64,000 nucleotides of DNA from Anaerococcus sp. Marseille-Q7828 (GTDB lineage: Bacteria; Bacillota; Clostridia; Tissierellales; Peptoniphilaceae). The stretch lies in NCBI RefSeq assembly GCF_949769285.1, contig NZ_OX458331.1, positions 1,116,001-1,180,000 on the forward strand. Reading direction: 5' to 3'. Within the stretch, counting starts at the first letter, position 1. Every line of letters begins with the position of its first letter. A program made the translations under genes and the position numbers. Shown here in pieces: positions 44,576 through 52,696 of this stretch. Below the pieces are notes generated by a model. The model saw nothing but the letters and a program-made list of their open reading frames with translations, had not been told where the DNA came from and did not search any database.

Positions 44576-44597
44576 TTTTATCAGATGAGTTAATTTT

Positions 44598-45017
44598 TTA
44601 ATATCTTTCATAATTACCTGATTTTAAACTTTCTGTAAGTTTAGATGGCTTCTTTCTTATATTTTCAACAATGGTAAATTCTGACCTATTTACAGCAGCG
44701 AGTTTTGTATCATCGGACCATATTTTGCAATCTACAGTAACAGTCCTTTTTCCTCTTTTAATTATTTCAGATTTGGCATAAATATATTTAGTATCCAAAA
44801 TTGGTCTTAAAAAATTAGTATATGAGCTTTGAGTTGGAGCGGTATATTTTAATTGATTGGCCAGAATACCAGTTGCAACATCAGCAAGGGCCATAATTAT
44901 AGCTCCGTGTACAGCTCCAAGTTCATTTTTATATTCATCTTTAAAGGGGATTCTCATCTCCAAATATTGATCATTCATTTCATGTATTTCTACACCTAAA
45001 GTATCGTTAAATGTCAT
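44598..45017 (-). CDS. PaaI family hotdog-fold thioesterase
   Basis: A 139-residue acyl-CoA thioesterase-like protein. The hotdog signature NELGAVHGAIIMALADVATG, with the HG turn on the central helix and the catalytic-region acidic residue D, is followed by the SYTNFLRPI strand and IIKRGKRTVTVDCKI. The C-terminal tail is basic. The start has a perfect GGAGGAG site. It stands alone on the minus strand beside an IS remnant and divergent from the CapA gene. Hydrolysis of an acyl- or aryl-CoA is inferred from the family; the natural substrate is unknown. Confidence 0.85.
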   Translation of the reverse strand: MTFNDTLGVEIHEMNDQYLEMRIPFKDEYKNELGAVHGAIIMALADVATGILANQLKYTAPTQSSYTNFLRPILDTKYIYAKSEIIKRGKRTVTVDCKIWSDDTKLAAVNRSEFTIVENIRKKPSKLTESLKSGNYERY

Positions 45018-45115
45018 AAACTCCTCCGTACATTAGATACTTATACCCTTAAAGCGTAAAATGTTGTAGAATATATATAGTATAATTATAATATTTAGAA
45101 TAATAGGAGCAATTA

Positions 45116-46402
45116 GTGAAGATAAATAGAAAAATTTTTAGTGTATTATTCCTTAGTGTTTTTTTGGTAGCTTGTTCTAGCAAAGAAGCTGAACCTACTA
45201 GCGAAGAAGAAGTAGTTAGAACAGCTGATTTGATTGAAAATATCAACCAAAGCCAAAATGATGAAAACATTGATGAAAATATTCAAAACGAGGAAGTAAT
45301 AGAAGAAAATAGCCAGGAAGTTGATAAAAAAGAAACTGAAGAAGATCAAGAAGACCAACAGTTATATACAGTTAAGATAAAGACTTTTGGCGATATCATG
45401 GCTCACCTAGCTCAAATCCAATACGCCTACAACAAGGGTGGCGGGGCCTACGATTTTTCAGATTCATTTGCCTACGTCAGTGATTATATTAGCGATGCAG
45501 ATATTTCTATAGGAAATTATGAAACAACAACCAATCCTAACTTGGCATATGCAGGATTTCCTAGATTTAATGCGCCAAAGGAATACCTAGAAGCTATCAA
45601 AGATGCAGGATTTGATGTCCTTTCAACAGCCAATAACCACTCACTTGACACAGAGGTCGAAGGCTTATTTACAACAATTGAAGCTATGGATGAATTGGGC
45701 ATTGACCATGTGGGTTCAAAAGAGTCTGGAGAAAGTAGAATTTTGTATAAAAATGTCAATGGAATAAAATTAGCCTTTTTAGCCTATACTTATGGTGCAA
45801 ATGGTCTAGTTGACCTAGTTCAAGTTAGAGAAGAAATACCGGAACTAAATTACCTTAACCCAGAAGAAATACAATCTGACATCAAAGAGGCGAAGGCAAA
45901 TGGTGCTGATTTTGTAATAGTCTATCCACATTGGGGCATAGAATATCATTCTGATCCAAGTGCTGACCAAGTAGAACTAGGTAGAGAAATGATTGAATGG
46001 GGAGCAGACCTTGTCATAGGCAACCACCCACACGTTGTTGAACCGTACGAATACTACGAAGCTAGTGATGGTAGGACTGGCTTTATAGCCTATGCTCTAG
46101 GAAACTTTATCTCTTTTCAAAACCTTGAAAACAACAACGATATTAGAACAGAACAAGCAGTAAGCTACGAGATAGACTTGGCTAAAAATCCTAAAAATGG
46201 ATCAACATCAATTGAAAATATTGAGGCTCATCCAATCTGGGTGGGTGTAAAATATAATGACTTTGGAACAAGTGTTCAAACACATGTGGCAGAAGATTTC
46301 CTAGATGGTGGAAAATACTATGACGAAGTTGATGACTACCAAAGATCGAGAATCCAACAAGCTTATGATATGACTGTTGAAACCATAGATAAGGGAAATT
46401 AG
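45116..46402 (+). CDS. CapA family lipoprotein (poly-gamma-glutamate capsule-type metallophosphatase)
   Basis: A 428-residue exported lipoprotein. The signal peptide ends in LVACSS (lipobox cysteine about residue 20), followed by an acidic Glu/Asn-rich linker to about residue 80. The PGA_cap domain then shows IKTFGDIMAHLAQIQ, IGNYETTTNP, LSTANNHSLDT, HVGSKESG, VYPHWGIEYHSDPS and IGNHPHVVEP, the metal-binding pattern of calcineurin-like CapA proteins. The start is GTG with an AGGAGC site. No capB/capC genes are near, so a role in capsule synthesis is not supported here; an envelope-associated phosphoesterase is a safer description. Confidence 0.88.
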   Translation: MKINRKIFSVLFLSVFLVACSSKEAEPTSEEEVVRTADLIENINQSQNDENIDENIQNEEVIEENSQEVDKKETEEDQEDQQLYTVKIKTFGDIMAHLAQIQYAYNKGGGAYDFSDSFAYVSDYISDADISIGNYETTTNPNLAYAGFPRFNAPKEYLEAIKDAGFDVLSTANNHSLDTEVEGLFTTIEAMDELGIDHVGSKESGESRILYKNVNGIKLAFLAYTYGANGLVDLVQVREEIPELNYLNPEEIQSDIKEAKANGADFVIVYPHWGIEYHSDPSADQVELGREMIEWGADLVIGNHPHVVEPYEYYEASDGRTGFIAYALGNFISFQNLENNNDIRTEQAVSYEIDLAKNPKNGSTSIENIEAHPIWVGVKYNDFGTSVQTHVAEDFLDGGKYYDEVDDYQRSRIQQAYDMTVETIDKGN

Positions 46403-46403
46403 A

Positions 46404-46958
46404 ATGAATTCTTTTACAAGTTTTGAACTTTCTATACTAAATGCTATACAAAAAATAAGAAGCCCATTTCTAGATGAATTTATGGTTGCCATATCTTCTC
46501 TAGGAAATGGGGCAATACTTTGGATATGTTTAATAATAGTATTCTTATCAACAAAGGAATACAAAAAAATGGCACAAATAATGATTATTGCCTTTATAGG
46601 AAACTTAATAATTATAAACCTGGGCCTAAAAAACATCGTTGATAGAACAAGGCCATATGAATACGTTAAGGGACTAGAATTATTAATACCAAAAGTAGGA
46701 AATGCCTCATTCCCATCAGGACACAGCTCATATGCTGCCACATTTGCGACAATTATACTATTTATGGGCAAATCAAAATCACTAAGAATATTCACCTTAG
46801 TTTTGGCTATTTTAATCTCATTTAGCAGGCTATACCTCCACGTCCACTTTCCGTCAGACGTTCTAGCAGGTATAATACTTGGCATTGTAATAGGAATATT
46901 ATCAATGAAATTTTATTTTTCGGGATATTATAAAAAACTGCGTTTACAAGGCAAATAA
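46404..46958 (+). CDS. PAP2 family phosphatase
   Basis: A 184-residue membrane phosphatase of the type that recycles undecaprenyl diphosphate or dephosphorylates phosphatidylglycerol phosphate. The three PAP2 motifs are complete: KNIVDRTRPYEY, FPSGHSSYAAT (catalytic histidine) and SRLYLHVHFPSDVLAG. Five or six hydrophobic helices surround them. It begins one base after the CapA stop codon and is probably cotranscribed. Together with uppS it could serve the lipid-carrier cycle, though the real substrate needs assay. Confidence 0.9.
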   Translation: MNSFTSFELSILNAIQKIRSPFLDEFMVAISSLGNGAILWICLIIVFLSTKEYKKMAQIMIIAFIGNLIIINLGLKNIVDRTRPYEYVKGLELLIPKVGNASFPSGHSSYAATFATIILFMGKSKSLRIFTLVLAILISFSRLYLHVHFPSDVLAGIILGIVIGILSMKFYFSGYYKKLRLQGK

Positions 46959-46971
46959 AATATGGTATACT
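46943..46971 (+). promoter_or_regulatory. Promoter of tRNA-Leu and the GC-rich hairpin region
   Basis: TTTACA (46943-46948), a 17-base spacer and TATACT (46966-46971), overlapping the 3' end of the PAP2 gene. The expected start is near 46978, eleven bases before the mature tRNA. Confidence 0.75.
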
Positions 46972-46988
46972 ATCTTAGTAACCATTTT

Positions 46989-47075
46989 GCCGGTGTGTTG
47001 GAATTGGCAGACGAGACAGACTCAAACTCTGTTGTCCACCAGGGCGTGTGGGTTCGAGTCCCACCACCGGCACCA
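46989..47075 (+). tRNA. tRNA-Leu (anticodon CAA)
   Basis: An 87-base class II tRNA. The acceptor arms GCCGGTG and CACCGGC pair perfectly, discriminator A72-type base and CCA are encoded, the T-loop reads GGTTCGAGTCC, and the anticodon stem ACAGA/TCTGT holds loop CTCAAAC, giving CAA (reads UUG). The long variable arm (TTGTCCACCAGGGCGTG) is as expected for leucine. Confidence 0.97.
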
Positions 47076-47080
47076 TAACT

Positions 47081-47305
47081 CGCCTCCCCGGCGCAGAGAG
47101 GGGTCGTGCCCTATAGGCACGAAACAACCGCAACGAAGTGAGGACCTAAAAATCGCCGAAGGCACAATTTAAACAAGCCCGTCCGGCTAAGAGAGGACCC
47201 TCCACGGAGTGGTCGTGCTTAAGCACGAAGCCCGCGCGGCTAAAGGAGCGCTCGCGCCAACAAGCGCGAAATAACCGCAGACCCGTAGGGTCGAGGACCA
47301 AAAAA
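47081..47305 (+). ncRNA. GC-rich array of short hairpins downstream of tRNA-Leu (candidate structured RNA)
   Basis: About 225 bases that are clearly more GC-rich than the rest of the window, with no open frame of note. They contain many small stem-loops: TCGTGCC/GGCACGA (47104-47122), GCC-GAA-GGC (47155-47163), GCC-CGTCC-GGC (47177-47187), the palindrome TCGTGCTTAAGCACGA (47213-47228), GCC-CGCGC-GGC (47230-47240), TCGCGC/GCGCGA (47252-47269) and GACCC-GTA-GGGTC (47280-47292). GAGGACC occurs three times (47140, 47193, 47293), AACCGCA twice (47126, 47273) and GGTCGTGC twice (47103, 47212). It lies between the tRNA and a terminator with no other promoter, so it should be transcribed. No known RNA family was recognised. 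Confidence 0.5.
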
Positions 47306-47326
47306 GCTTCAATACATATTAAAAAT

Positions 47327-47357
47327 GCTCATAATCCACAGATTATGGGCTTTTTTT
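47327..47357 (+). terminator. Terminator of the tRNA-Leu/hairpin transcript
   Basis: GCTCATAATC pairs with GATTATGGGC (one wobble) around CACA, followed by seven T. It predicts a primary transcript of roughly 380 bases. Confidence 0.88.
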
Positions 47358-47366
47358 AATGCAATC

Positions 47367-47395
47367 TTTAAAATATCAACCATATGCGTTATACT
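47367..47395 (+). promoter_or_regulatory. Promoter of polA
   Basis: TTTAAA (47367-47372), a 17-base spacer and TATACT (47390-47395), 17 bases before the polA start codon. Confidence 0.6.
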
Positions 47396-47412
47396 ATTAC
47401 TAAGGAGTTCTT

Positions 47413-50055
47413 ATGACAAAAACACTAATGTTAATTGATGGATCAAGTTTAATATTTAGGGCTTTTTTTGCTCTGCCTAATCTTACAAATAATGATGGGG
47501 TTATGACAAATGGTGTCTATGGATTTTTGACCATGTACCAGAATGCCTTTGATAATTACAAGCCGGATTCAGTACTTGTTGCTTTTGACAGGTCTGGCAA
47601 AACTTTCCGTCATGACGAATTTAAAGATTACAAGGCAACTAGAGATAAGATGCCATCAGAACTTTCTTATCAATTTGGTATTTTAAAAGATATCCTTGAT
47701 TCAATGGGAGTAAAATATACTGACCTTGATGGCTACGAAGCTGACGATATTGTAGGAACCTATGCAAATATGGGCCAAGAAGCTGGTTATAAGGTCGTAG
47801 TAATCACTGGAGATAGGGACTATCTGCAGTTGGTTGATGAAAATATTACTGTCTATCTTACCAAAAAGGGTATTTCCGATATGGTGGAATACAACCTTGC
47901 AACTATAGAGGAAGAATTTGGTCTAAGTCCAAAGCAGCTCATAGATGTTAAGGGACTTGAGGGTGATAAGTCAGACAATATACCAGGTGTAGATGGTATC
48001 GGTCCTAAAAAAGCAATTGGCTTTATCAAAGACTACGGGTCAATAGAGGGGCTTTACGAGCATATAGATGAAGTTTCTGGGAAAAAGACTAAGCAAAATC
48101 TGATTGACAGCGAACACATTGCCTATATGAGCAAGAAAATCGGAACCATTGTCACTAATGCACCAGTAGAAATTGACTTAGATGATTTGAAATTAGGTCA
48201 AGTTGATGAGAAAAACCTTAGAGAGAAATTTTCTAAGTATAACTTTAATAAATTTATAGAAAAACTTGATAAAAATAGCGATGTAGCAGTAGAAGAAAAA
48301 TCTTTTGACCTAGATACAACAAATGACTTAAAAGCTTTAGTTGATAAGATAAAAAGTGGCAAAGAATTTACTTTTAAGGCCATATATGATGGGGATAACT
48401 ACATCCACTCAAATATTCATAAGATTGCTATAAAAACAAAAGATTCAAAAACATTTATCGTAGACCCAGATGAAGATTTTGTTGGAGATTTTAAAGATAT
48501 TTTTGCAGATGGGAAGATAATAAAGAATTCATTTGATATCAAAGAAGACATAGTCTTACTCGATAAAATCGGCATAGATGTAGAATTACCTTACCATGAC
48601 CTAATGCTCATGCATTATCTGATAGATCCTTCCAGGTCATCTTATGATGTAAAAACCTTAAGCCAAGCTTACTCTGATTACGAAGTGATAAGCTCGGTTG
48701 ATCTCATAGGCAAGGGAGCAAAAACAAAATCATATATGGATATAGACCAGGATGATTTGAATAATTACTTAGGATCTGTCCTATACACATTGGAAAATAC
48801 AAAGGATAAATTAGTTAGCGAACTTAAAGATTATCAAATGTATGACCTTTATGAGGATATAGAAATTAAATTATCCAAGGTTTTATCTGAAATGGAAATT
48901 GCTGGATTTGTCACAGATAGAGAGGTTTTAGAAGGCTTAAAAGCTGAAATAGATGAGATTATAGAAAATCTTACAAAAGACATTTATGAGCTGTCAGGAT
49001 CAGAATTTAATATTAATTCTACCAAGCAACTTGGAGAAGTCTTATTTAAAGACTTGGACTTGCCTGTTATCAAAAAAACCAAAACAGGATTTTCTACTGA
49101 CGCATCAGTCTTGGAAAAACTTAGGGATAAGCACCAAATAATACCAAAAATCGAACAATACAGGGAAATGTACAAGTTGCGTTCAACCTACATTGAGGGC
49201 CTTGAAAATTCTATAGATGAGGATGGTAGGATAAGATCTACTTTTAGACAAAATATTGCATCGACTGGTAGACTTTCTTCAACGGAGCCAAATCTTCAAA
49301 ACCTACCTATAAGGACTGAAGAGGGCAGAAAAATCAGAAAAGCCTTTAAAGCAAGTCCTGGTATGATTTTGATAGATGCTGACTATTCTCAGATAGAACT
49401 TAGGATTCTAGCTTCCCTATCAGAAGATCAAAATATGATAGATGCCTTTATAAATGGTGTAGACATACACACAAAGACAGCATCAGAAGTTTTTGATACT
49501 CCACTTGAGGAAGTTACAAAAGTTCAAAGATACAATGCCAAGGCTGTAAACTTTGGGATAATATATGGTATAAGCGACTACGGTCTTTCTCAAAATCTAA
49601 ATATTCCTAGAAAAGTTGCTAAAGATTATATAGAAAACTACAAGGCAAGTTATCCAAATATCAAAAAATATATGGATAATATTATCAAAGAAGCAAGAGA
49701 TCAAGGTTATACTGAAACACTATTTCACAGGAGAAGGTATATACCAGAGATTTCATCAAGGAATTTCAACGTAAGAAGCTTTGGTGAGAGAGTTGCATTG
49801 AATACTCCAATCCAAGGAACGGCTGCTGATATCATAAAAATAGCTATGATAAAAACTTATGAAAATCTCAAAGAAGCTGGCCTTGATGCTAGAATAATCT
49901 TACAAATTCACGATGAGATTATCCTTGAATCAAGCATTGATGATAAGGACCAAGCAATAGAGATATTAAGAAAGTCCATGGAAGAAGCCGCAAAACTTCC
50001 TGTCCCACTATTAGTTGATATAGATACTGGAGAGAGTATGTATGAATCCAAGTAA
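47413..50055 (+). CDS. polA: DNA polymerase I
   Basis: PolA fills gaps and removes RNA primers. The 880-residue protein begins with the 5'-3' exonuclease (MTKTLMLIDGSSLIFRAFFA, YEADDIVGTYA, VKGLEGDKSDNIPGVDGIGPK). The middle region (about 310-480) has the proofreading fold but lacks the DxE-type metal motif, so 3'-5' exonuclease activity is probably lost, as in Bacillus PolA. The polymerase shows motif A DADYSQIELR (D657), motif B RYNAKAVNFGIIYG and motif C QIHDEIILE (D834). AAGGAG precedes the ATG. It overlaps coaE by 14 bases. Confidence 0.96.
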   Translation: MTKTLMLIDGSSLIFRAFFALPNLTNNDGVMTNGVYGFLTMYQNAFDNYKPDSVLVAFDRSGKTFRHDEFKDYKATRDKMPSELSYQFGILKDILDSMGVKYTDLDGYEADDIVGTYANMGQEAGYKVVVITGDRDYLQLVDENITVYLTKKGISDMVEYNLATIEEEFGLSPKQLIDVKGLEGDKSDNIPGVDGIGPKKAIGFIKDYGSIEGLYEHIDEVSGKKTKQNLIDSEHIAYMSKKIGTIVTNAPVEIDLDDLKLGQVDEKNLREKFSKYNFNKFIEKLDKNSDVAVEEKSFDLDTTNDLKALVDKIKSGKEFTFKAIYDGDNYIHSNIHKIAIKTKDSKTFIVDPDEDFVGDFKDIFADGKIIKNSFDIKEDIVLLDKIGIDVELPYHDLMLMHYLIDPSRSSYDVKTLSQAYSDYEVISSVDLIGKGAKTKSYMDIDQDDLNNYLGSVLYTLENTKDKLVSELKDYQMYDLYEDIEIKLSKVLSEMEIAGFVTDREVLEGLKAEIDEIIENLTKDIYELSGSEFNINSTKQLGEVLFKDLDLPVIKKTKTGFSTDASVLEKLRDKHQIIPKIEQYREMYKLRSTYIEGLENSIDEDGRIRSTFRQNIASTGRLSSTEPNLQNLPIRTEEGRKIRKAFKASPGMILIDADYSQIELRILASLSEDQNMIDAFINGVDIHTKTASEVFDTPLEEVTKVQRYNAKAVNFGIIYGISDYGLSQNLNIPRKVAKDYIENYKASYPNIKKYMDNIIKEARDQGYTETLFHRRRYIPEISSRNFNVRSFGERVALNTPIQGTAADIIKIAMIKTYENLKEAGLDARIILQIHDEIILESSIDDKDQAIEILRKSMEEAAKLPVPLLVDIDTGESMYESK

Positions 50056-50635
50056 AATAGTAATTACAGGAACCATAGCCTCTGGCAAGTCTACCTTATC
50101 AAGGCTATTATCCGATTTGGGTTTTACAGTCCTATCAGCGGATGAAACAAACAGGCGATTATTAGAAGTTGGTGGTTTAAATTACCAGGCTATCAAGAAT
50201 TCACCTTCCTTTACCGATGCCTTTGATGGTGATAACTTGGATAAGAAAAAATTAGCGAAGATTATTTTTTCAGATGAAGATAAATTATTGGAATTAAATC
50301 AATTAACCCACAAAAATATCGTTAATGAGCTAGAAAAAACTATTGATAGCCTGGATGAAAAAGTGGTTTTTGTAGAAATTCCTCTATATTTTCAAATGAA
50401 AGAGAAATTTGCTTGTGATGAAGTTTGGCTTGTAACTGCAAATCACGATACCCAAGTAGAAAGGCTGATGGATCGAGATAATATAGATGCATCCTATGCC
50501 AAAGAAAAGATAGAAAAGCAAAAAGAGCAAATCCAAATGCAAGAGCAAAGCGATGTAGTTTTTGACAATAGCGGTTCTGTAGCAGATTTGATCAAAGAAT
50601 TAAAAATAGTTTTGGAAAAAAAGGATTTATTATGA
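50042..50635 (+). CDS. coaE: Dephospho-CoA kinase
   Basis: CoaE phosphorylates the ribose 3'-hydroxyl of dephospho-CoA, the last step of CoA synthesis. The P-loop GTIASGKS is at residues 10-17. LSADETNRRLLE (the D of the DxD-type substrate site), the lid-like region and VFVEIPLYF (usually VxxxPLLF) follow, then VTANHDTQVERLMDRD and ISRQ-like AKEKIEKQ. Length is 197 residues. The position after polA is common in Firmicutes, although mutM is missing between them. Confidence 0.92.
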   Translation: MNPSKIVITGTIASGKSTLSRLLSDLGFTVLSADETNRRLLEVGGLNYQAIKNSPSFTDAFDGDNLDKKKLAKIIFSDEDKLLELNQLTHKNIVNELEKTIDSLDEKVVFVEIPLYFQMKEKFACDEVWLVTANHDTQVERLMDRDNIDASYAKEKIEKQKEQIQMQEQSDVVFDNSGSVADLIKELKIVLEKKDLL

Positions 50636-51288
50636 AAGTTTTAAAATTTATAGGAAAAGTCTTAGGATTTATTCTTCTGACAGTCCTTACCCTAGTGGCA
50701 GTAAGCTATGGGGTGATTGCCTACCAAACATCTAGAACTCAGATAAATTACCAAGATCAGATAAATGAGTATTCAAATAAATACAATGTCGATCCCTTGC
50801 TTACAGCTTCTATTGTAAAGGTCGAATCAGATTTTGATAATGATGCACAATCTCACCAAGGAGCCAAGGGTTTGATGCAGTTATTAGATGAGACGGCCAA
50901 ACACTCAGCAGAAGTCATAGGAGAGGACTACTATCCAGATAAGCTAAATGACATTTATTATAACCTCAAACTTGGGGTTGGCTATTACAACTACCTATAT
51001 AATTATTATAACAACAAGGAATTAGCCCTTGCTGCCTACAATGGTGGGGTAGGAAATGTCGACAAATGGATAGATCAAGGAATTCTTGATAAAGTAAATC
51101 CAGATATCTCAAAGATACCTTTTGATGAGACAAGGCAATATGTCACAAAGGTTATGGCAAATTATGAAGTTTACAAGACTTTTTATAAGGATGGACTTCC
51201 AACTAACCTTGAATTATCAGATTTGGGGCAACTTGCATATAACAATTTTATGATTTTTTTGGGCAATATTTTAGATGATATTGCCTAA
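50632..51288 (+). CDS. Lytic transglycosylase (SLT domain)
   Basis: A 218-residue membrane-anchored peptidoglycan-cleaving enzyme. One N-terminal transmembrane helix (about 10-31) is followed by a short stalk and a soluble-lytic-transglycosylase domain: SIVKVESDFDNDAQS with catalytic E65, QGAKGLMQLLDETAKHSA, YYNLKLGVGYYNYLYNYY and ALAAYNGGVGNVDKWI. The layout equals the SLT-domain proteins often found after coaE in Firmicutes. It overlaps coaE by four bases. It would act outside the membrane on glycan strands during wall remodelling. Confidence 0.9.
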   Translation: MKVLKFIGKVLGFILLTVLTLVAVSYGVIAYQTSRTQINYQDQINEYSNKYNVDPLLTASIVKVESDFDNDAQSHQGAKGLMQLLDETAKHSAEVIGEDYYPDKLNDIYYNLKLGVGYYNYLYNYYNNKELALAAYNGGVGNVDKWIDQGILDKVNPDISKIPFDETRQYVTKVMANYEVYKTFYKDGLPTNLELSDLGQLAYNNFMIFLGNILDDIA

Positions 51289-51292
51289 TTAG

Positions 51293-51321
51293 TTGCTCAA
51301 TAATTAAAACTAATTTATAAT
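51293..51321 (+). promoter_or_regulatory. Promoter of the rnf operon
   Basis: TTGCTC (51293-51298), a 17-base spacer and a perfect TATAAT (51316-51321), 34 bases before the rnfC start codon. Confidence 0.75.
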
Positions 51322-51354
51322 AGTTAATGGAAAGAAAATAAGAAGGAGATTTTT

Positions 51355-52686
51355 ATGGCCCAAGATGTTTTAACATTTAAAAAGGGTGTACATATAGACG
51401 AGTATAAAGAGCTATCTGAAAATAGTGATTTATTAAAATTGGAAGTACCAAAAACTGTGGTTATTCCATTGACTCAACACATAGGCGCCCCAAGCAAATG
51501 TTTGGTTAACAAAAAAGATGAAGTGGCAATAGGCGATTTAATCGGCCAGGCTGTTGGTAATTTCTCAGCAAATATCCACTCATCAGTAGCAGGTGTTGTA
51601 AGCGATATTATCGATATCCAAACCGCCTCAGGTAAAAACTCACAAGCAGTAGTGATTGATACTGAGGGATATGATCAAGCAAAAGAGTACATACTAAATG
51701 ATAACGTTAGCTTACAAAAAGAAGAAATTGTAGCAAAAATCAAAGAAGCTGGAATAGTTGGTATGGGTGGAGCAGCCTTCCCAACACATATCAAATATAC
51801 ACCAGCAAAAGCTGTAGATACAGTTATAGTAAATGGTGCAGAATGTGAACCATATGTTACCTGTGATGATTACATATTAAAAAATAGACCAGAAGCAATA
51901 GTAAAAGGTCTAGAGCTCTTAGTTACTGCAGCTGGAGCAAAAGAGGGAATCATAGCAATTGAAGATAACAAGGCAAAGGCTTATGAAGTTATAGCAGATT
52001 ATCTTAAAGATTATGCAAACAATGCAACTAATATGCCAGAACTAAAAGTAGTAAAACTTGCTACAAAATACCCTCAAGGTGATGAAAAAAGATTAATTGA
52101 TGCAACACTAAATAGAGTAGTGCCATCAGGTGGTCTTCCAATGGATGCTGGAGTAATAGTTTCAAACGTATCAACTGTAAATGCAGTTTATGAAGCTATT
52201 TATTATGATAAGCCTCTCATAGAAAGAGTTATGACAGTTACAGGTCACAATGTAGCTAATCCTACAAATATGCTTGTTAAAATTGGTACTCCATTTGATT
52301 TTGCCCTAGAAGCGTCAGGAGGTACTAAGGGAGAAATTGGAAAACTTATAAACGGTGGACCAATGATGGGTATTGCCCAACCAAAAACTGACCTTCCAAT
52401 AGAAAAAGCAACTAACTGTATACTAGTTCAAACAACAGAGGAAGCGATCCCACCAGTTACTGAACCATGTATCAGATGCGCTAGATGTGTAGAAGTATGT
52501 CCAGTTAACCTATTACCTCTATATATCCACAAATATTCACTAAAAGAGAAATTTGACAAGGCAGAAGAACTAAGAATTATGGACTGTATAGAATGTGGAT
52601 CATGTTCTTATATTTGCCCATCAAAGAGACCTCTTGTAGAAGCAATCAGATTTGGTAAGAGACAAATAAGACAAGCAGGTAAATAG
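51355..52686 (+). CDS. rnfC: Rnf complex subunit RnfC
   Basis: RnfC is the peripheral NADH-oxidoreductase subunit of the ferredoxin:NAD+ complex that pumps Na+ or H+. The 443-residue protein starts with the barrel-like sandwich domain (FKKGVHIDEYKELSENSD, then PLTQHIGAPSK). The flavin/NADH-binding Rossmann-like part follows (IVGMGGAAFPTHIKY, VNGAECEPYVTCDD), then a SLBB-type region and two [4Fe-4S] motifs, CIRCARCVEVCP and CIECGSCSYICP. An AAGGAGA site precedes the ATG. It is the first gene of the rnfCDGEAB operon. Confidence 0.95.
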   Translation: MAQDVLTFKKGVHIDEYKELSENSDLLKLEVPKTVVIPLTQHIGAPSKCLVNKKDEVAIGDLIGQAVGNFSANIHSSVAGVVSDIIDIQTASGKNSQAVVIDTEGYDQAKEYILNDNVSLQKEEIVAKIKEAGIVGMGGAAFPTHIKYTPAKAVDTVIVNGAECEPYVTCDDYILKNRPEAIVKGLELLVTAAGAKEGIIAIEDNKAKAYEVIADYLKDYANNATNMPELKVVKLATKYPQGDEKRLIDATLNRVVPSGGLPMDAGVIVSNVSTVNAVYEAIYYDKPLIERVMTVTGHNVANPTNMLVKIGTPFDFALEASGGTKGEIGKLINGGPMMGIAQPKTDLPIEKATNCILVQTTEEAIPPVTEPCIRCARCVEVCPVNLLPLYIHKYSLKEKFDKAEELRIMDCIECGSCSYICPSKRPLVEAIRFGKRQIRQAGK

Positions 52687-52696
52687 GAGGAGATAT

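Noticed and set aside
46987-47172. Open frame of 61 codons on the + strand
   Set aside because: It is the tRNA-Leu gene read as protein and continues into the hairpin region; it has no ribosome site and no family resemblance.
47081-47305. CRISPR array as an explanation of the repeated words
   Set aside because: The repeats are only 7-8 bases, unevenly spaced, with no constant-length spacers and no cas genes nearby.
51261-51284. GGCAATAT/ATATTGCC hairpin at the end of the transglycosylase gene as a terminator
   Set aside because: It is inside the coding end and is not followed by a T-run.
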